The position numbers and the translations under genes are program-made. Shown piece by piece: positions 11,286 to 22,531 of a stretch of 64,000 nucleotides of DNA; the first letter of the stretch is position 1, and the number at the start of each line of letters is the position of its first letter. Below the pieces are notes generated by a model. That model had not been told where the DNA came from. It made no database searches and saw only the letters and a list, made by a program, of their open reading frames with translations. This DNA is from Littorina saxatilis (lineage: Eukaryota; Mollusca; Gastropoda; Littorinimorpha; Littorinidae). The DNA is taken from the NCBI RefSeq assembly GCF_037325665.1, contig NC_090251.1, positions 25,722,324 to 25,786,323 of the forward strand, read 5' to 3'.

Positions 11286-12890
11286 ATTGACTCCGGCCAA
11301 GGCCACGGTTAGCACATTTTCAAAGTAGCCTAAATGTGGTATGTTTCTCGTGTTTTAGCTTCACTCATCGGGGAGACTGGTACTATATGAACCGTAAGAA
11401 TGCTGTGAACCCTACACGTATTATGTCCCCATCGTTTGTTTGTTCACATTAAGCTCAACGGGGTTTATGTCGTCTGCTAGGCGGCTAGGGCAATCGAACC
11501 ACGGCACTGCACTGCAGTCTCATTTCAAAAACAACAATTGCTCGTCTGCACGCATGAGGCAGGCTGGTAATAAGTTTTATACATGGTAAGAACGTTCTTA
11601 ACCCTACACGTTTTCGATTCCGATTGTTGTTGCCTTGAAATAATAATTCGGAAACCATTCATTTACTGAACTGATGCAGTCGTATTTCAGTGTAGTCGTA
11701 TAACAGAGTCGACTTCCAAATGCTGGTCTAGCTGATACGTTATCGGAATAACACTTGTGTTTTCTGTTTGCCGCTGGGAATTGTACACTAACTCATCATT
11801 TAGTAATGTGGTTAATAAGCTACATGCCACTATCACGGCATATGAGACGAATCTTTGCAAGTCAAAACGAGAAGAGACCATTTGTGGAAGAGATACAGCC
11901 GCTTCTATTTTTAGATCAGTGGGCTTAACTGTGGCACAGGCGCCTGCGATCTGTCAGGAAAAAAAACTTCTGCTTTGAGCCGCAGGAAATGTATGGTTAT
12001 TTTTTGGTAAAGTGAAGAATATAAGCTACATGTCATTAATTAATTCTGAGGATTAGAGTACAGTCTCGCTTTGGCAAAGGGCGTAAGAATACGCTCTGTG
12101 GAAAAGCTAGCGCACTCCAAGAGTGCGCTAACAGATTTAAGCGCATCGCCATTAGCCAATCAACTGGTTCACATCAGTCATGTGACACCAGTACTTACTG
12201 ACAATTAATATTATTACCAATTCAGTGCCCCATATGGCTTTTTGACCAATCAGGACGGATTCTAGGTGACCCTCTAAATGTTATAACGTTCAGGCAGGGA
12301 CCCTTTTTGTTTATCAAGCTAAAATTTAACAGGACAAAGTAACAATTTAAATCAACAATATCAGGGTGATTTCTTCGACAGAATGACACTTCCGAAATGC
12401 TGTCAGGTAATACTCTCTTTATCTACAAAATACCGAAAAGCGAGTTTTGTCGGTGGGTGCTTTACGGAACAGCAAGGCATCGCCCTTCCTCTGAGTGTGC
12501 AATGCCGACCCGCTCACTTGAAATCTAAATTATCAAAGTTCGGAAAAATCAAGTGAAATTGCGTCACTCGCTTTACGTCAAATGTATCTTTACGTCATTT
12601 CCCATCCGTCTGGAGTTGGTTCTAAATCTGTCGCTCTCTGTTCAACAAGAAAAAGCGAAGCAACCGAAACGCATGTTCAACATGGTTTATCTTGTGAGAT
12701 TGTTGTGTGTCAAACGCATTTGACCTGTGAATATTCATCACGTCAGGTGTGTTAATCTGATTGGCTGATCCAGGTCACGAGAATTCTTTGACTGACAGGC
12801 ATACTCAGGAAGTTCCCATTGCGGCTGTTCTGTCTAATTCGCGGGGTCGCTTCGAAATTTCTTTTGGTCGAAGTAAACGGTAATAAAACC
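11286..12890. other. Gene-free stretch
   Basis: Mixed-composition sequence without exons I can support. A small palindrome, TAGCGCACTCC/AAGAGTGCGCTA, sits near 12108-12131. Confidence 0.5.
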
Positions 12891-13029
12891 GTTATTTCTA
12901 ATATGCTGACTGTTAGCAAATGATAACAGACATGTCTCACAAACGATAAAAGGCTCATGCTTGATATCTTTTTTCTCGACATGTCTGTTATCATTTGCTA
13001 ACAGTCAGCATCATAGTATTAGAAATAAC
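12891..13029. mobile_element. Fold-back element
   Basis: Arms GTTATTTCTAATATGCTGAC plus TGTTAGCAAATGATAACAGA and their inverse, around a 40-bp loop. A few bases are inserted in the right arm. Confidence 0.82.
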
Positions 13030-14393
13030 TCATACTAACTTTAAAAGAAATAATGAGTGGCTGCCGACACCAGTTGATCATGTTTAAAATCAAGGATAAG
13101 CCTCACACTGTTTATAAAATAGCTAAAATTCTTCAGCTTCAGGGGGGCTTCGCCCCCCAGACCCCTTGACCCCAGGTTGTAACCTCCCCCCCCCCCCTCT
13201 GGCTTAACCTGCTCCGCCCCTGTGTGTGATCCTACCTTGTGTGTGCTGATACAGTGGAACTGCTCTTTTAAAACAAAAACACACTCACCGGCACGAATAC
13301 ACAGACAGACAGACAGATGCACGCACGCACACACACACAGAGTTACACACACACGCACTCACAGATACACATACACACGCGCACACACACACATCGTACA
13401 TACACAAGACGCAGTGTCCGATTTTAGAAATTTACCTCAATGTAAAGACTGCCTTCTTTTCCCCGTCTGATGTGCAAGTAGTTTTCGTCTCATAACCAGG
13501 GGGCAGGAGGGGGGGGGGGGGGGGGGATCACGTACCACACTTCTTTGCTCCTAAATAATTATCTTTGCTTCTTTTTGTCCACCCGCCCTCACTTTCCAAA
13601 GGGACGTGTTTCAAAAGCTTAAATAAAAGTTGTAGAACAGGAAAAGAAATAGAAGCCTTAGTGATGATTGGGTCGGGTCACTTCCACTGAGTAACTTTAC
13701 TTCCCTTGATTGTATGTGATGCTTGTTACTAGGCGGCCGCGTCATTTCCGACACCGGAGAGACGCAGCTAAATAAAACAAAATGTTCTGGGTAGATAATT
13801 GATTCGACTGTCTTGTATGTAAAAGTTGCAATGTTTTGCCCATTGTGATTTTTTGTCGAATTTTTTATTGATCCCTTTCGTTTTTGTCCGGTACCCTTAT
13901 TTTAGTGACGGTCACGTGATCCCTGTAAAATAAATCTTTTATCCAAAAGGTGATCCAGAATTTCAAGTGAACGGCCTTATTTGGCATATAAAGTTTGAAT
14001 GAAATGACACGGGAATTTTCAATTAATGCTTTAATTTGGGTGCGAAATGTGTCGCAATAATTGTTTGGTTTTTAAAAAAAAAATTTTTTTTATAGCTTTT
14101 CGCTCAATTTCAAATATGTATCTCTAGAAATAGCTAATAATACTCAGAGTCGAAAGGAAGGACGAAAATTAGGCCTCGCGCAAAAAACGCCACAATGGGA
14201 ATTACAGTCTGATTCCTACTAAAAAAAACACCAGCCGTTTTCAATTTGAGTAACTGAGCGTTCAAACGTTTATTTTAAGGTATTCCTGGTGTGTGGTCAT
14301 ATAATTACAACCCCCAACCTGAACAGTACAGCTCTTGGGGCGGTTTGAGACAGTTTTCTTCTTAGATATTATCCTTTTCATGTTCAACAAAAC

Positions 14394-14483
<90 letters not shown>

Positions 14484-14820
14484 ACACACACACATTAGTT
14501 AGCTTCCTCAGGGGTGTCATTGTTTGTTGCCCAAAATGAGACGTCAGACCCCATTAATGACCAGGCAGTGATTGCAAATCGTGACCTTTGTTCATGCACG
14601 TGTGTAAAGGTGTGGTTGTCAGTTTGATGGTGCCGTTTCCTGTCACCAGGGTGAAACTCTGCCACCGGCAGTTTATCACGGAAGACAACGCACTGTGATC
14701 GTGACATGATTTTTCTCGTTGTTTAATTTGTCTCTTTCAAGCTTTGCCGGAGGAGGGAGAATCAGAAGAGGGGAGACGGGTGGGAAGAAAGACGGTGCGG
14801 TGTGTGAGTGTGCGTGTGGT

Positions 14821-14861
<41 letters not shown>

Positions 14862-15600
14862 GAAAGAGAGAGAGAGAGAGAGAGCGGAGGCAGGGAGTAA
14901 TGATATTCACGATTTGCAACGCCGGTAGGCTTGTAAAAACGCCGGATCAAGTTCTCATTTCTGCGCAGAGAAGCAACACGCGAGAGAATTGTATGAAACC
15001 GTTTTATGCCCTGTGGGGACACCCAAGATTCCTGCCAAATAAAGTCCATTTGCATAGGATCGCACATGCTCTGATGTGACTGCAAACAATTGTTTACTGA
15101 TCTCAACGATACACAATAATAATGTATCAGACTTACGAACGCACTCTTGAAGGACATTGGTTGTTAGACAAATCATTTATTCTCCGAAGCAGTAACTTGA
15201 GTAAGGGAGTGTTTTTCGCATTAGTAGGCCCTATATTATTTTGTCGATGTAGAGGGAGCTAGGAAACGAAGGTAAGTAACCGCTCCACATACAGAAAACG
15301 ACAGCGAGAGTTATTACGCGGAACGACTTTCCTCGCATCTAAAATTGTTGTTTCTTAACAGCAAAAACTTCATATTCAAACATTTTCTGACAACAAAACT
15401 TCGTGGCGAGCTTGGACCAAACGCGTCGACGTCTCAGTTATTATTCGCAGCACACGTTACTCACATGAGGCTTAAAGCAAAATGAAGGCGTAGGATCGAC
15501 ACAAAGAGAATCTGCGTTGCTGATGAACGTAAGGTCAGCTTCGTGATTGGTTTTCAGCTGAAGCAGTCGTGCTTTGTGTACCACGTGACAGTACTTCTGA
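13030..15600. repeat. Gene-free stretch rich in homopolymers and microsatellites
   Basis: Holds a hAT-like end (CAGGGGCGGAG reversed, near 13210-13221), CA tract 13320-13395, G-run 13510-13526, (GA)n 14396-14480, a run of about 40 G at 14820-14860 and (GA)n to 14884. ORFs here are poly-Leu/Ser or poly-Gly/Pro translations of these tracts. Confidence 0.7.
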
Positions 15601-15604
15601 GTTT

Positions 15605-15700
15605 ATGAAAGCTGAAACTCCTACGCGGCCGGGATTCGAACCCACGACCTTCCCCTTGGGAGGCCGGAGTCTTATCCACTCGGCCACTGCGCCCGTCCTT
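15605..15700 (-). repeat. tRNA-derived SINE head
   Basis: The minus strand has a good A box GTGGCCGAGTGG (15677-15688) and B box GTTCGAATCC (15632-15641), as in tRNA-Leu-like SINE heads. The flanking arms do not pair as an acceptor stem, so it is not called a tRNA gene. Confidence 0.65.
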
Positions 15701-17132
15701 AGCATAGTACGAAAAGCCAAAATCCTTATTGTAAATACTTTTTCCAGAGCAACTCAATTTACTCTAGATCAATTAAAATGACTAGACCTAAGGAATCTTG
15801 ATGAATGCTGTCTGCATAGTCGGTCAAGTAACTGTGCCATCTTGTGATCTTGAGGACAAAAATCACTGACTGTTTCTGCTCTTTATTTTCTCGTGTGCTA
15901 GCCTGTCCCTCATAGCCACATAGGTTGAACGATCTTGTGCTAGGAGACTGGTTCCGCATGACTACACTCTCACTCACTGTTGATGTATTTAGGGCGTTTA
16001 CTTCCCTTTGTGTTTTTCAGCTCTCACAAGTCTGAACAGATCTGTTCACGCGTGGAAAAAGAGCACTCTTCCACATAATGAAATTAGACATACAGTGATA
16101 CACATCACTTTTAAAGCAGAAAAGACCAGCATCAAAGGAAAGTGAAGGGTATAACTTTATTTTCACATTGCCGAAGGAATCACCATTAAGATTACATAGT
16201 CAACAATTAATGAGAAAACGCGGAACAAGGTAAAATACTCCAGTCAGAACTCAACGCATCACTCGTTCCAACTGAATTTCCCAACAAACAAAATATAAAT
16301 TAAAACTAATAAATTAATTAATGTAATTAATCAAATATACAGGTGACTATTTGTCTTTCAAAGACTCAGCTCTTCCCGAGTTTTGCAACAACAAAAATAG
16401 AATCAGGAACAGTCTAACTAATACTCAACACACCAAGCTTTTGCCAAACATTTCCCAACAAAATAAATAGATTCAACAGCATTCGAATGTATCAATAGAC
16501 AGCCTCAGTTCTTGCCGAGTTTAACAAGAACAAAAATAAAATTAACAACGTAGTCTAACTACTCATCAACGAACTTGTGTTGAATTTCACAACAATAAAT
16601 AGAATCAACAGCAGAGAAAATTATAACACAGAATCTTCCTCAGCTCTTGCTGAGCGTTTCAACAACGAATAGATAGAATCAACAGCAGTCAATTTTGTGA
16701 TTAACAAATAAATAAGTCAATTTTATGATTAACAAATAAATCAAATTAATAGAAGGCATATTTTGGATTAAAAAGGTTCAGCTCTTGCTGAAAATTTTAA
16801 CAACAAAAAACCCCAGATATAACAGCGGATTAAATATATGATTAATACAGCAGATATAGTCAACAGAAGAAAAAAATGATTTATTAACACTGTATTTTAA
16901 AATACAAACTTCAACGATAACTTGCACGTACACAGTAAAAAGTGCACAAACAAACGCAAGCCAACATATTTCGTATCAACGAAAATGAGCAATCAACTCA
17001 TAACAAAATCACCTACCAGCATAACTTAACAGGAATGGTAACAGTATAACAACGATTTTAATTTAGTACGGAATGTACACAACTGCCTCTGAGTTTGCTC
17101 ATAATCCTGAATATATAATTGAGTAATCACCG

Positions 17133-17166
<34 letters not shown>

Positions 17167-17262
17167 TACGTTTATGTGAGCGAGTTACAAGATGCAGTGA
17201 TTAAATGTTTACATCCAAAACGTACGTTTTATACATAAGTGGAGTAATGACAAGAGATATAA
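15701..17262. repeat. Gene-free AT-rich stretch with degenerate repeats
   Basis: From about 16250 to 16880 a motif near CAGCTCTTGCTGAG followed by TTTCAACAACAAATAGA and ATCAACAGCAG recurs at roughly 110-150 bp. A run of about 32 C lies at 17134-17165. Confidence 0.55.
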
Positions 17263-18129
17263 ACAAGTCGCGAAAGGCGAAAATACAACATTTAGTCAAG
17301 TAGCTGTCGAACTCACAGAATGAAACTGAACGCAATGCAACGCAGCAAGACCGTATACTCGTAGCATCGTCAGTCCACCGCGCACGGCAAAGGCAGTGAA
17401 ATTGACAAGAAGAGCGGTGTAGTACTTGCTCTGAGAAGGATAGCACGCTTTTCTGTACCACTCTTCGTTTTAACTTTCTGAGCGTGTTTTTAATCCAAAC
17501 ATATCATATCTATATGTTTTTGGAATCAGGAACCGACAAGGAATAAGATGAAAGTGTTTTTAAATTGATTTGGACAATTTAATTTTGATAATAGTTTTTA
17601 TATTTTTAATTTTCAGAGCTTGTTTTTAATCCAAATATAACATATGTATATGTTTTTGGAATCAGAAAATGATGGGGAATAAGATGAACGTAAAGTTGGA
17701 TCGTTTTATAAAAATTTTTTTTTTTTTTACAATTTTCAGATTTTTAATGACCAAAGTCATTAATTAATTTTTAAGCCACCAAGCTGAAATGCAATACCGA
17801 AGTCCGGGCTTCGTCGAAGATTACTTGACCAAAATTTCAACCAATTTGGTTGAAAAATGAGAGCGTGACAGTGCCGCCTCAACTTTCACGAAAAGCCGGA
17901 TATGACGTCATAAAAGACATTTATCGAAAAAATGAAAAAAAACGTCTGGGGATTTCATACCCAGGAACTCTCATGTAAAATTTCATAAAGATCGGTCCAG
18001 TAGTTTAGTCTGAATCGCTCTACACACACACACACACAGACACACACGCACGCACATACACCACGACCCTCGTCTCGATTTCCCCTCTACGTTAAAACAT
18101 TTAGTCAAAACTTGACTAAATGTAAAAAG
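17263..18129 (+). mobile_element. Family A element, complete
   Basis: Full-length copy, very close to those at 4140 and 23091, with the (AC)n block at 18022-18058. Confidence 0.8.
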
Positions 18130-18171
18130 ACAAAACAGATTATACATTGATCTGTGCAACTTAAAATAAAA

Positions 18172-18907
18172 ACAAGTCGCGTAAGGCGAAAATACAACAT
18201 TTAGTCAAGCTCAGTCGAACTCACAGAATGAAACTGAACGCACTGCATTTTTTCCGCAAGACCGTTTACTCGTAGCATCATCTGTCCACCGCTTGTTCTG
18301 AGCGTGTTTTTAATCCAAACATATCATATTTATATGTTTTTGGAATCAGGAACCGACAAGGAATAAGATGAAATTGTTTTTAAATCGATTTCGGAAATTT
18401 AATTTTAATCATAATTTTTAATTTTCAAAGCTTGTTTTTAATCCGAATATAACATATTTATATGTTTTTGGAATCAGCAAATAATGACAAATAAGATGAA
18501 ATTGTTTTTGGATCGTTTTATAAAAAAATAATTTTAATTACAATTTTTAGATTTTTAATGACCAAAATTATCAATTAATTTTTAAGCCTCTAAGCTGAAA
18601 TGCAAGTCCGGCCTTCGTCGAAGATTGCTTGGCCAAAATGTCAATCAATTTTATTAAAAAATGAGGGTGTGACAGTGCCGCCTCAACTTTTACAAAAAGC
18701 CGGATATGACGTCATTAAAGACATTTATCGAAAAAATGAAGAAAATGTCTGGGGATATCATGCCCAGGAACTCTCATGTAAAATTTCATAAAGATCGGTC
18801 CAGTAGTTTACTCTGAATCGCTCTACACATACACACACCACGACCCTCGTTTCGATTCCTCCTCTATGTTAAAACATTTCGTCAAAACTTGACTAAATGT
18901 AAAAAGA
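18172..18907 (+). mobile_element. Family A element, shorter variant
   Basis: Direct neighbour of the previous copy, 42 bp away. Lacks about 100 bp after the left end and has almost no (AC)n. Confidence 0.8.
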
Positions 18908-19850
18908 CCACAATAGTATTAATTGTATAACAGCACTAGACATGAATTACTTGCAAAAACAAACACACCAACAGCACCTTCGCATAAAGACAACGGCTCC
19001 TGTTTCTTAAGTATATAAATAACGTTACGGTTACAATAATATTGCCCAAACACTTTCGTATCAATCATTTTTGAAGACATGGTTACCTTCCTAAAATATT
19101 TATTTCATTGGAAACAATAAATTAATTTTCACTCAAGACCGGTAAAATAAATAATTTGGTAAATTCATGAAATCATAACTTTTTTTTAACAATATCAAAC
19201 TTTGTTCCCTTGAAACAAAACCAGGAATTGCCTTTTTCTGTACGTATACGTAAGTTTGCTGCATTTTCCGTTTCTATGTTTTCGTTATCCTAGACATAGT
19301 TTAATCGCAGTGGTGATTAATTAAAACAGCGTTTAGTTGAAAGGGTTGTTCTTGAAATGTTGCTTTTTCGTCATTTGCCTTTAAAACGTACGGAGTTTAG
19401 CTTAGGAAAAACAAATAACGAATTGTTGTTCTTATTTCCATGAAAAGAATGCGCCCTGACTGAGACACTTTCAGGTTGACAATGCTCTGCAAACAGTAGT
19501 ACAACATTGCGAGAATTCTTGCAAAGCAGTTACGATCCAGACGGTTTTCTGTCACAAATTTATGCTTCTGAACTTTGAAGCGATTACTTCATCTTTCAAT
19601 GCGTACTTTCCATGAACTGTTTTCTTTCAGATTGTGAAGGTGTACGAATGATAAGATTTCAACAGTGTGTTTTGTCTTCCTTCTTTCGTTGCCTTTCTTC
19701 AAGACCGTGGAACTACAGCGAGAACAGTGCTGACGAAAATGGTTTTCCTTTCTACAATTACTGCTTGACTATCAACATTACTTCACTTACAGGAGGGAGG
19801 GAGGGAGAGGAGAGGAGAGGAGAGGAGAGGAGAGGAGAGGAGAGGAGAGA

Positions 19851-19934
<84 letters not shown>

Positions 19935-22281
19935 GGCCGTAGAGAGCGCAGTTTTTCTCATACTGAAACATAAATGCCTGATCGATGGCTGTCTTATTCT
20001 ATGGCCAGAGGTTACAAGGGAGCAAAAAACGTTTCACAGGTATGCTTTTCATTTCGCGTTAGCCAGTGTTACGCTTAGGATAGCAATTCGCGCCTGCTTT
20101 GTGCATAGTGAAAGCTCTAGAATCATTAGTAAACAGATTTCGGGTAATTTCAGAACACACATGACATTGACACATAGTAGAAAACAGAACTAGCTTTCGT
20201 TTCCCGAAGATGAAAAGATCGCAACCAAGGGGAGTAATACATACATTTCGTGAATTGTTAGGTAAAGTTTTGCCCCTTGCATCATTGTGGAAATCTGGTT
20301 TCTATTCAAGTTTTTCTGCTTGGATGTTTGGAAACTTAATCAACAAATCTAAGAACAAAAACTCCGTTGCATTTCTTTTTTTCTCTTTCGTTTTTTCCTT
20401 TACATCTTACTAGTCTGGTACAAAGAACACACCAGTCTAACCTTTCGCTATCTGTAACAAGAAGCCTTTTCTCAAACTTTCAAGAAAACGTGTACATTGC
20501 TCCATTTGGATAACATTGCCATTCAAATCTGTTACATCCCCCGAACTTCTTTAACACTAAACAATAACTCTTTTGAACAATTGCGCACATGGGAACAATG
20601 TCCCTGCCGACACGCTTCTTTAATATTTAACGTTGAAACATGATCAACATAATTATTTAAAAAGATTTTGCAACATGTTTCAAACGTAACATAAATTGCA
20701 CATATTAAACATTAAAAAAAATCATTTAGTATATAACATGACTCAATATTGATTCACAAAGTTCTAATGTTTGTGTTTTCAATATAAAATCCACATGAAT
20801 TAAACAATGGCATAATTTAGTCAACAATAACCAACGCTTGATTAAAACTCAGATTTCCCAAAACTTCCATACTTGACCCGGATGATTTTAACAAGAATTA
20901 ACAAGACTTGCAAAGTTGATAATGAATTCGTTACATCAAGTAATTCATTGTGAATGTAAATTAATATTTCATGAACGAGCTCCATATTCAAGCCATTAAT
21001 TGGAGAGAAAAAAAATGTACTTCGGTCGCTTCTATGTAAAACATTCCTGGTCTCGTTCAGTATACTTTGTAATGATTAGCTTTCAAAGTATTTCATTTTC
21101 AGCATGTTTTCAGTCATATTCAAGCCATTCATTGGAGGAAAGAAAATGTACTTCTGTCGCTTCCACGTAAAACATTCCTTGTCTCTTTCAGTATGATATT
21201 TTGTAACGATTAGCTTTCAAAGTATTTCATTTTCAGCATGTTTTCAGTCATCTGTTGTAAACAATAGCTGGACTCATATTTCGTTTCTACAACGGCAAAT
21301 GTATTTTTTTCCTGAATTGGAAATACTTTTTCCACTAACCGTCAAGACGGAGACTACAACCCAAAACTATCTGGTGACGATGGGAAGCTGAAGAACACTA
21401 CTGACTGAAAAATCTGAAGTTTTGAACGCTACCTGCTGAGAAAAAGTTTCACGCTGAATAAACAAACAAACGTTGTCGGTAGACTCACTGAATTGAAACC
21501 TTTCTTTAATATTGTTCTGGGAGGTTACACATTCTTGGGTTTAGCATTTCCCAAAGCTCTATCTGCCGAGAAGCAGTTTCACACAATAATGACAAAAAGA
21601 TAATAACAAACACGAATAGGTCTTCATCTTATTAAATTAAGCGCTTGGAGAGTGACACGTTCTCCAACCCACCCTCCCTATTACCCCATCCTTACATAAA
21701 ATCAGGTGGTTTAGTAGCCCGATTTCTTGCTTACAACGGATGTCACTTATTCAATTCCTCGAGATTCTAAGAAAGTTGACTGAAATAGAACGTCTCCCTG
21801 GTACTGTTCTCGAGTTAAAGGTACACAAGTTCGGTTCACCATCTCAGATCTGGCCAGGCTTTTACATAGGATACAACTATCCCTTCACTTGGTCACATAC
21901 AAAAACATCAACGCCTTAACTGCTTGCTGTGGTGAGTTGGAATTATTTTTATAAATTAATTTAACTCCCTCCTAAAAAAAGCCCTAGACTCAGTTTACAG
22001 TAACACGCCTTCTTGGTAGCAAACAGTGTCACATTCAGTTGAATTTTCCGAGAACATTGATTATCTCTCTGGTACTATCCTAGAGTTTGGCGTCAAACAA
22101 GAGTCCCCCCCCCCCCCAAAAAAAAAAACCAAAAAAAAAAACCCACACACACACATAAAACAAACAAAAAAACAACACACACAAAACAAAACGTACACAC
22201 AAACGCACGCAGGCCTCGCACTAAACACCCTAAGCTATAGACAATGAAATCAAATAAACAGCAGAACGTCCAACTCAGCAA
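18908..22281. other. AT-rich stretch downstream of the STRA8-like gene
   Basis: Contains GGAGA and (GA)n repeats at 19797-19931 and a 131-bp tandem duplication at 20986-21250. No exons were recognised. The 3' UTR of the STRA8-like gene should start at 22281 and run leftwards, but its end was not located. Confidence 0.5.
20986..21250 (+). repeat. 131-bp tandem duplication
   Basis: Two units, each starting TATTCAAGCCATT and ending CAGCATGTTTTCAGTCAT, about 92% alike. Confidence 0.8.
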
Positions 22282-22531
22282 TCAGTATCCCCCCTCCTTC
22301 GCATCGATGGGCGTGACATTCAGCTCCTCCAGGTCCTGAGACAGACTGCCGCTGGCAGAAGAGTTGGAGTCCTGGTTCTCCAGGGCAGCGAGCGTTACCA
22401 TGGTGTTACGGTCGTCGCTAGGCAACCGGGACCACATGCCCGATACTATGGCGGCCAAAGAGTTGGCGTCATGCGAGGTCCCAAGCTGTTGCTTCAATCC
22501 AGGCGCCACTTGCTGGTAGTACAGGAGATAC
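22282..22531 (-). CDS. STRA8-like: STRA8-like exon 12: HMG-like segment and stop
   Basis: 250 nt, acceptor CCTTTTCCCGCAG, stop TGA. Reads YLLYYQQVAPGLKQQLG, SLAAIVSGMWSRLPSDDR, then a Ser-rich acidic tail ending AKEGGY. The helix spacing, the MW and the LPxxxR step resemble an HMG box whose first helix is shortened. STRA8 and MEIOSIN both carry such a domain after their bHLH. Confidence 0.78.

Noticed and set aside
14262-14495. Poly-Leu/Ser ORF
   Set aside because: Translation of (GA)n on the other strand.
15605-15700. Possible tRNA-Leu gene
   Set aside because: A and B boxes are good, but the acceptor arms do not pair; it behaves as a SINE head. The same holds for 31740-31804, 42577-42656, 44640-44703, 54145-54207 and 54641-54730.
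19612-20193. 193-codon ORF with a long Arg/Glu run
   Set aside because: The run is a translation of GGAGA and GA repeats; flanking codons show no family likeness.
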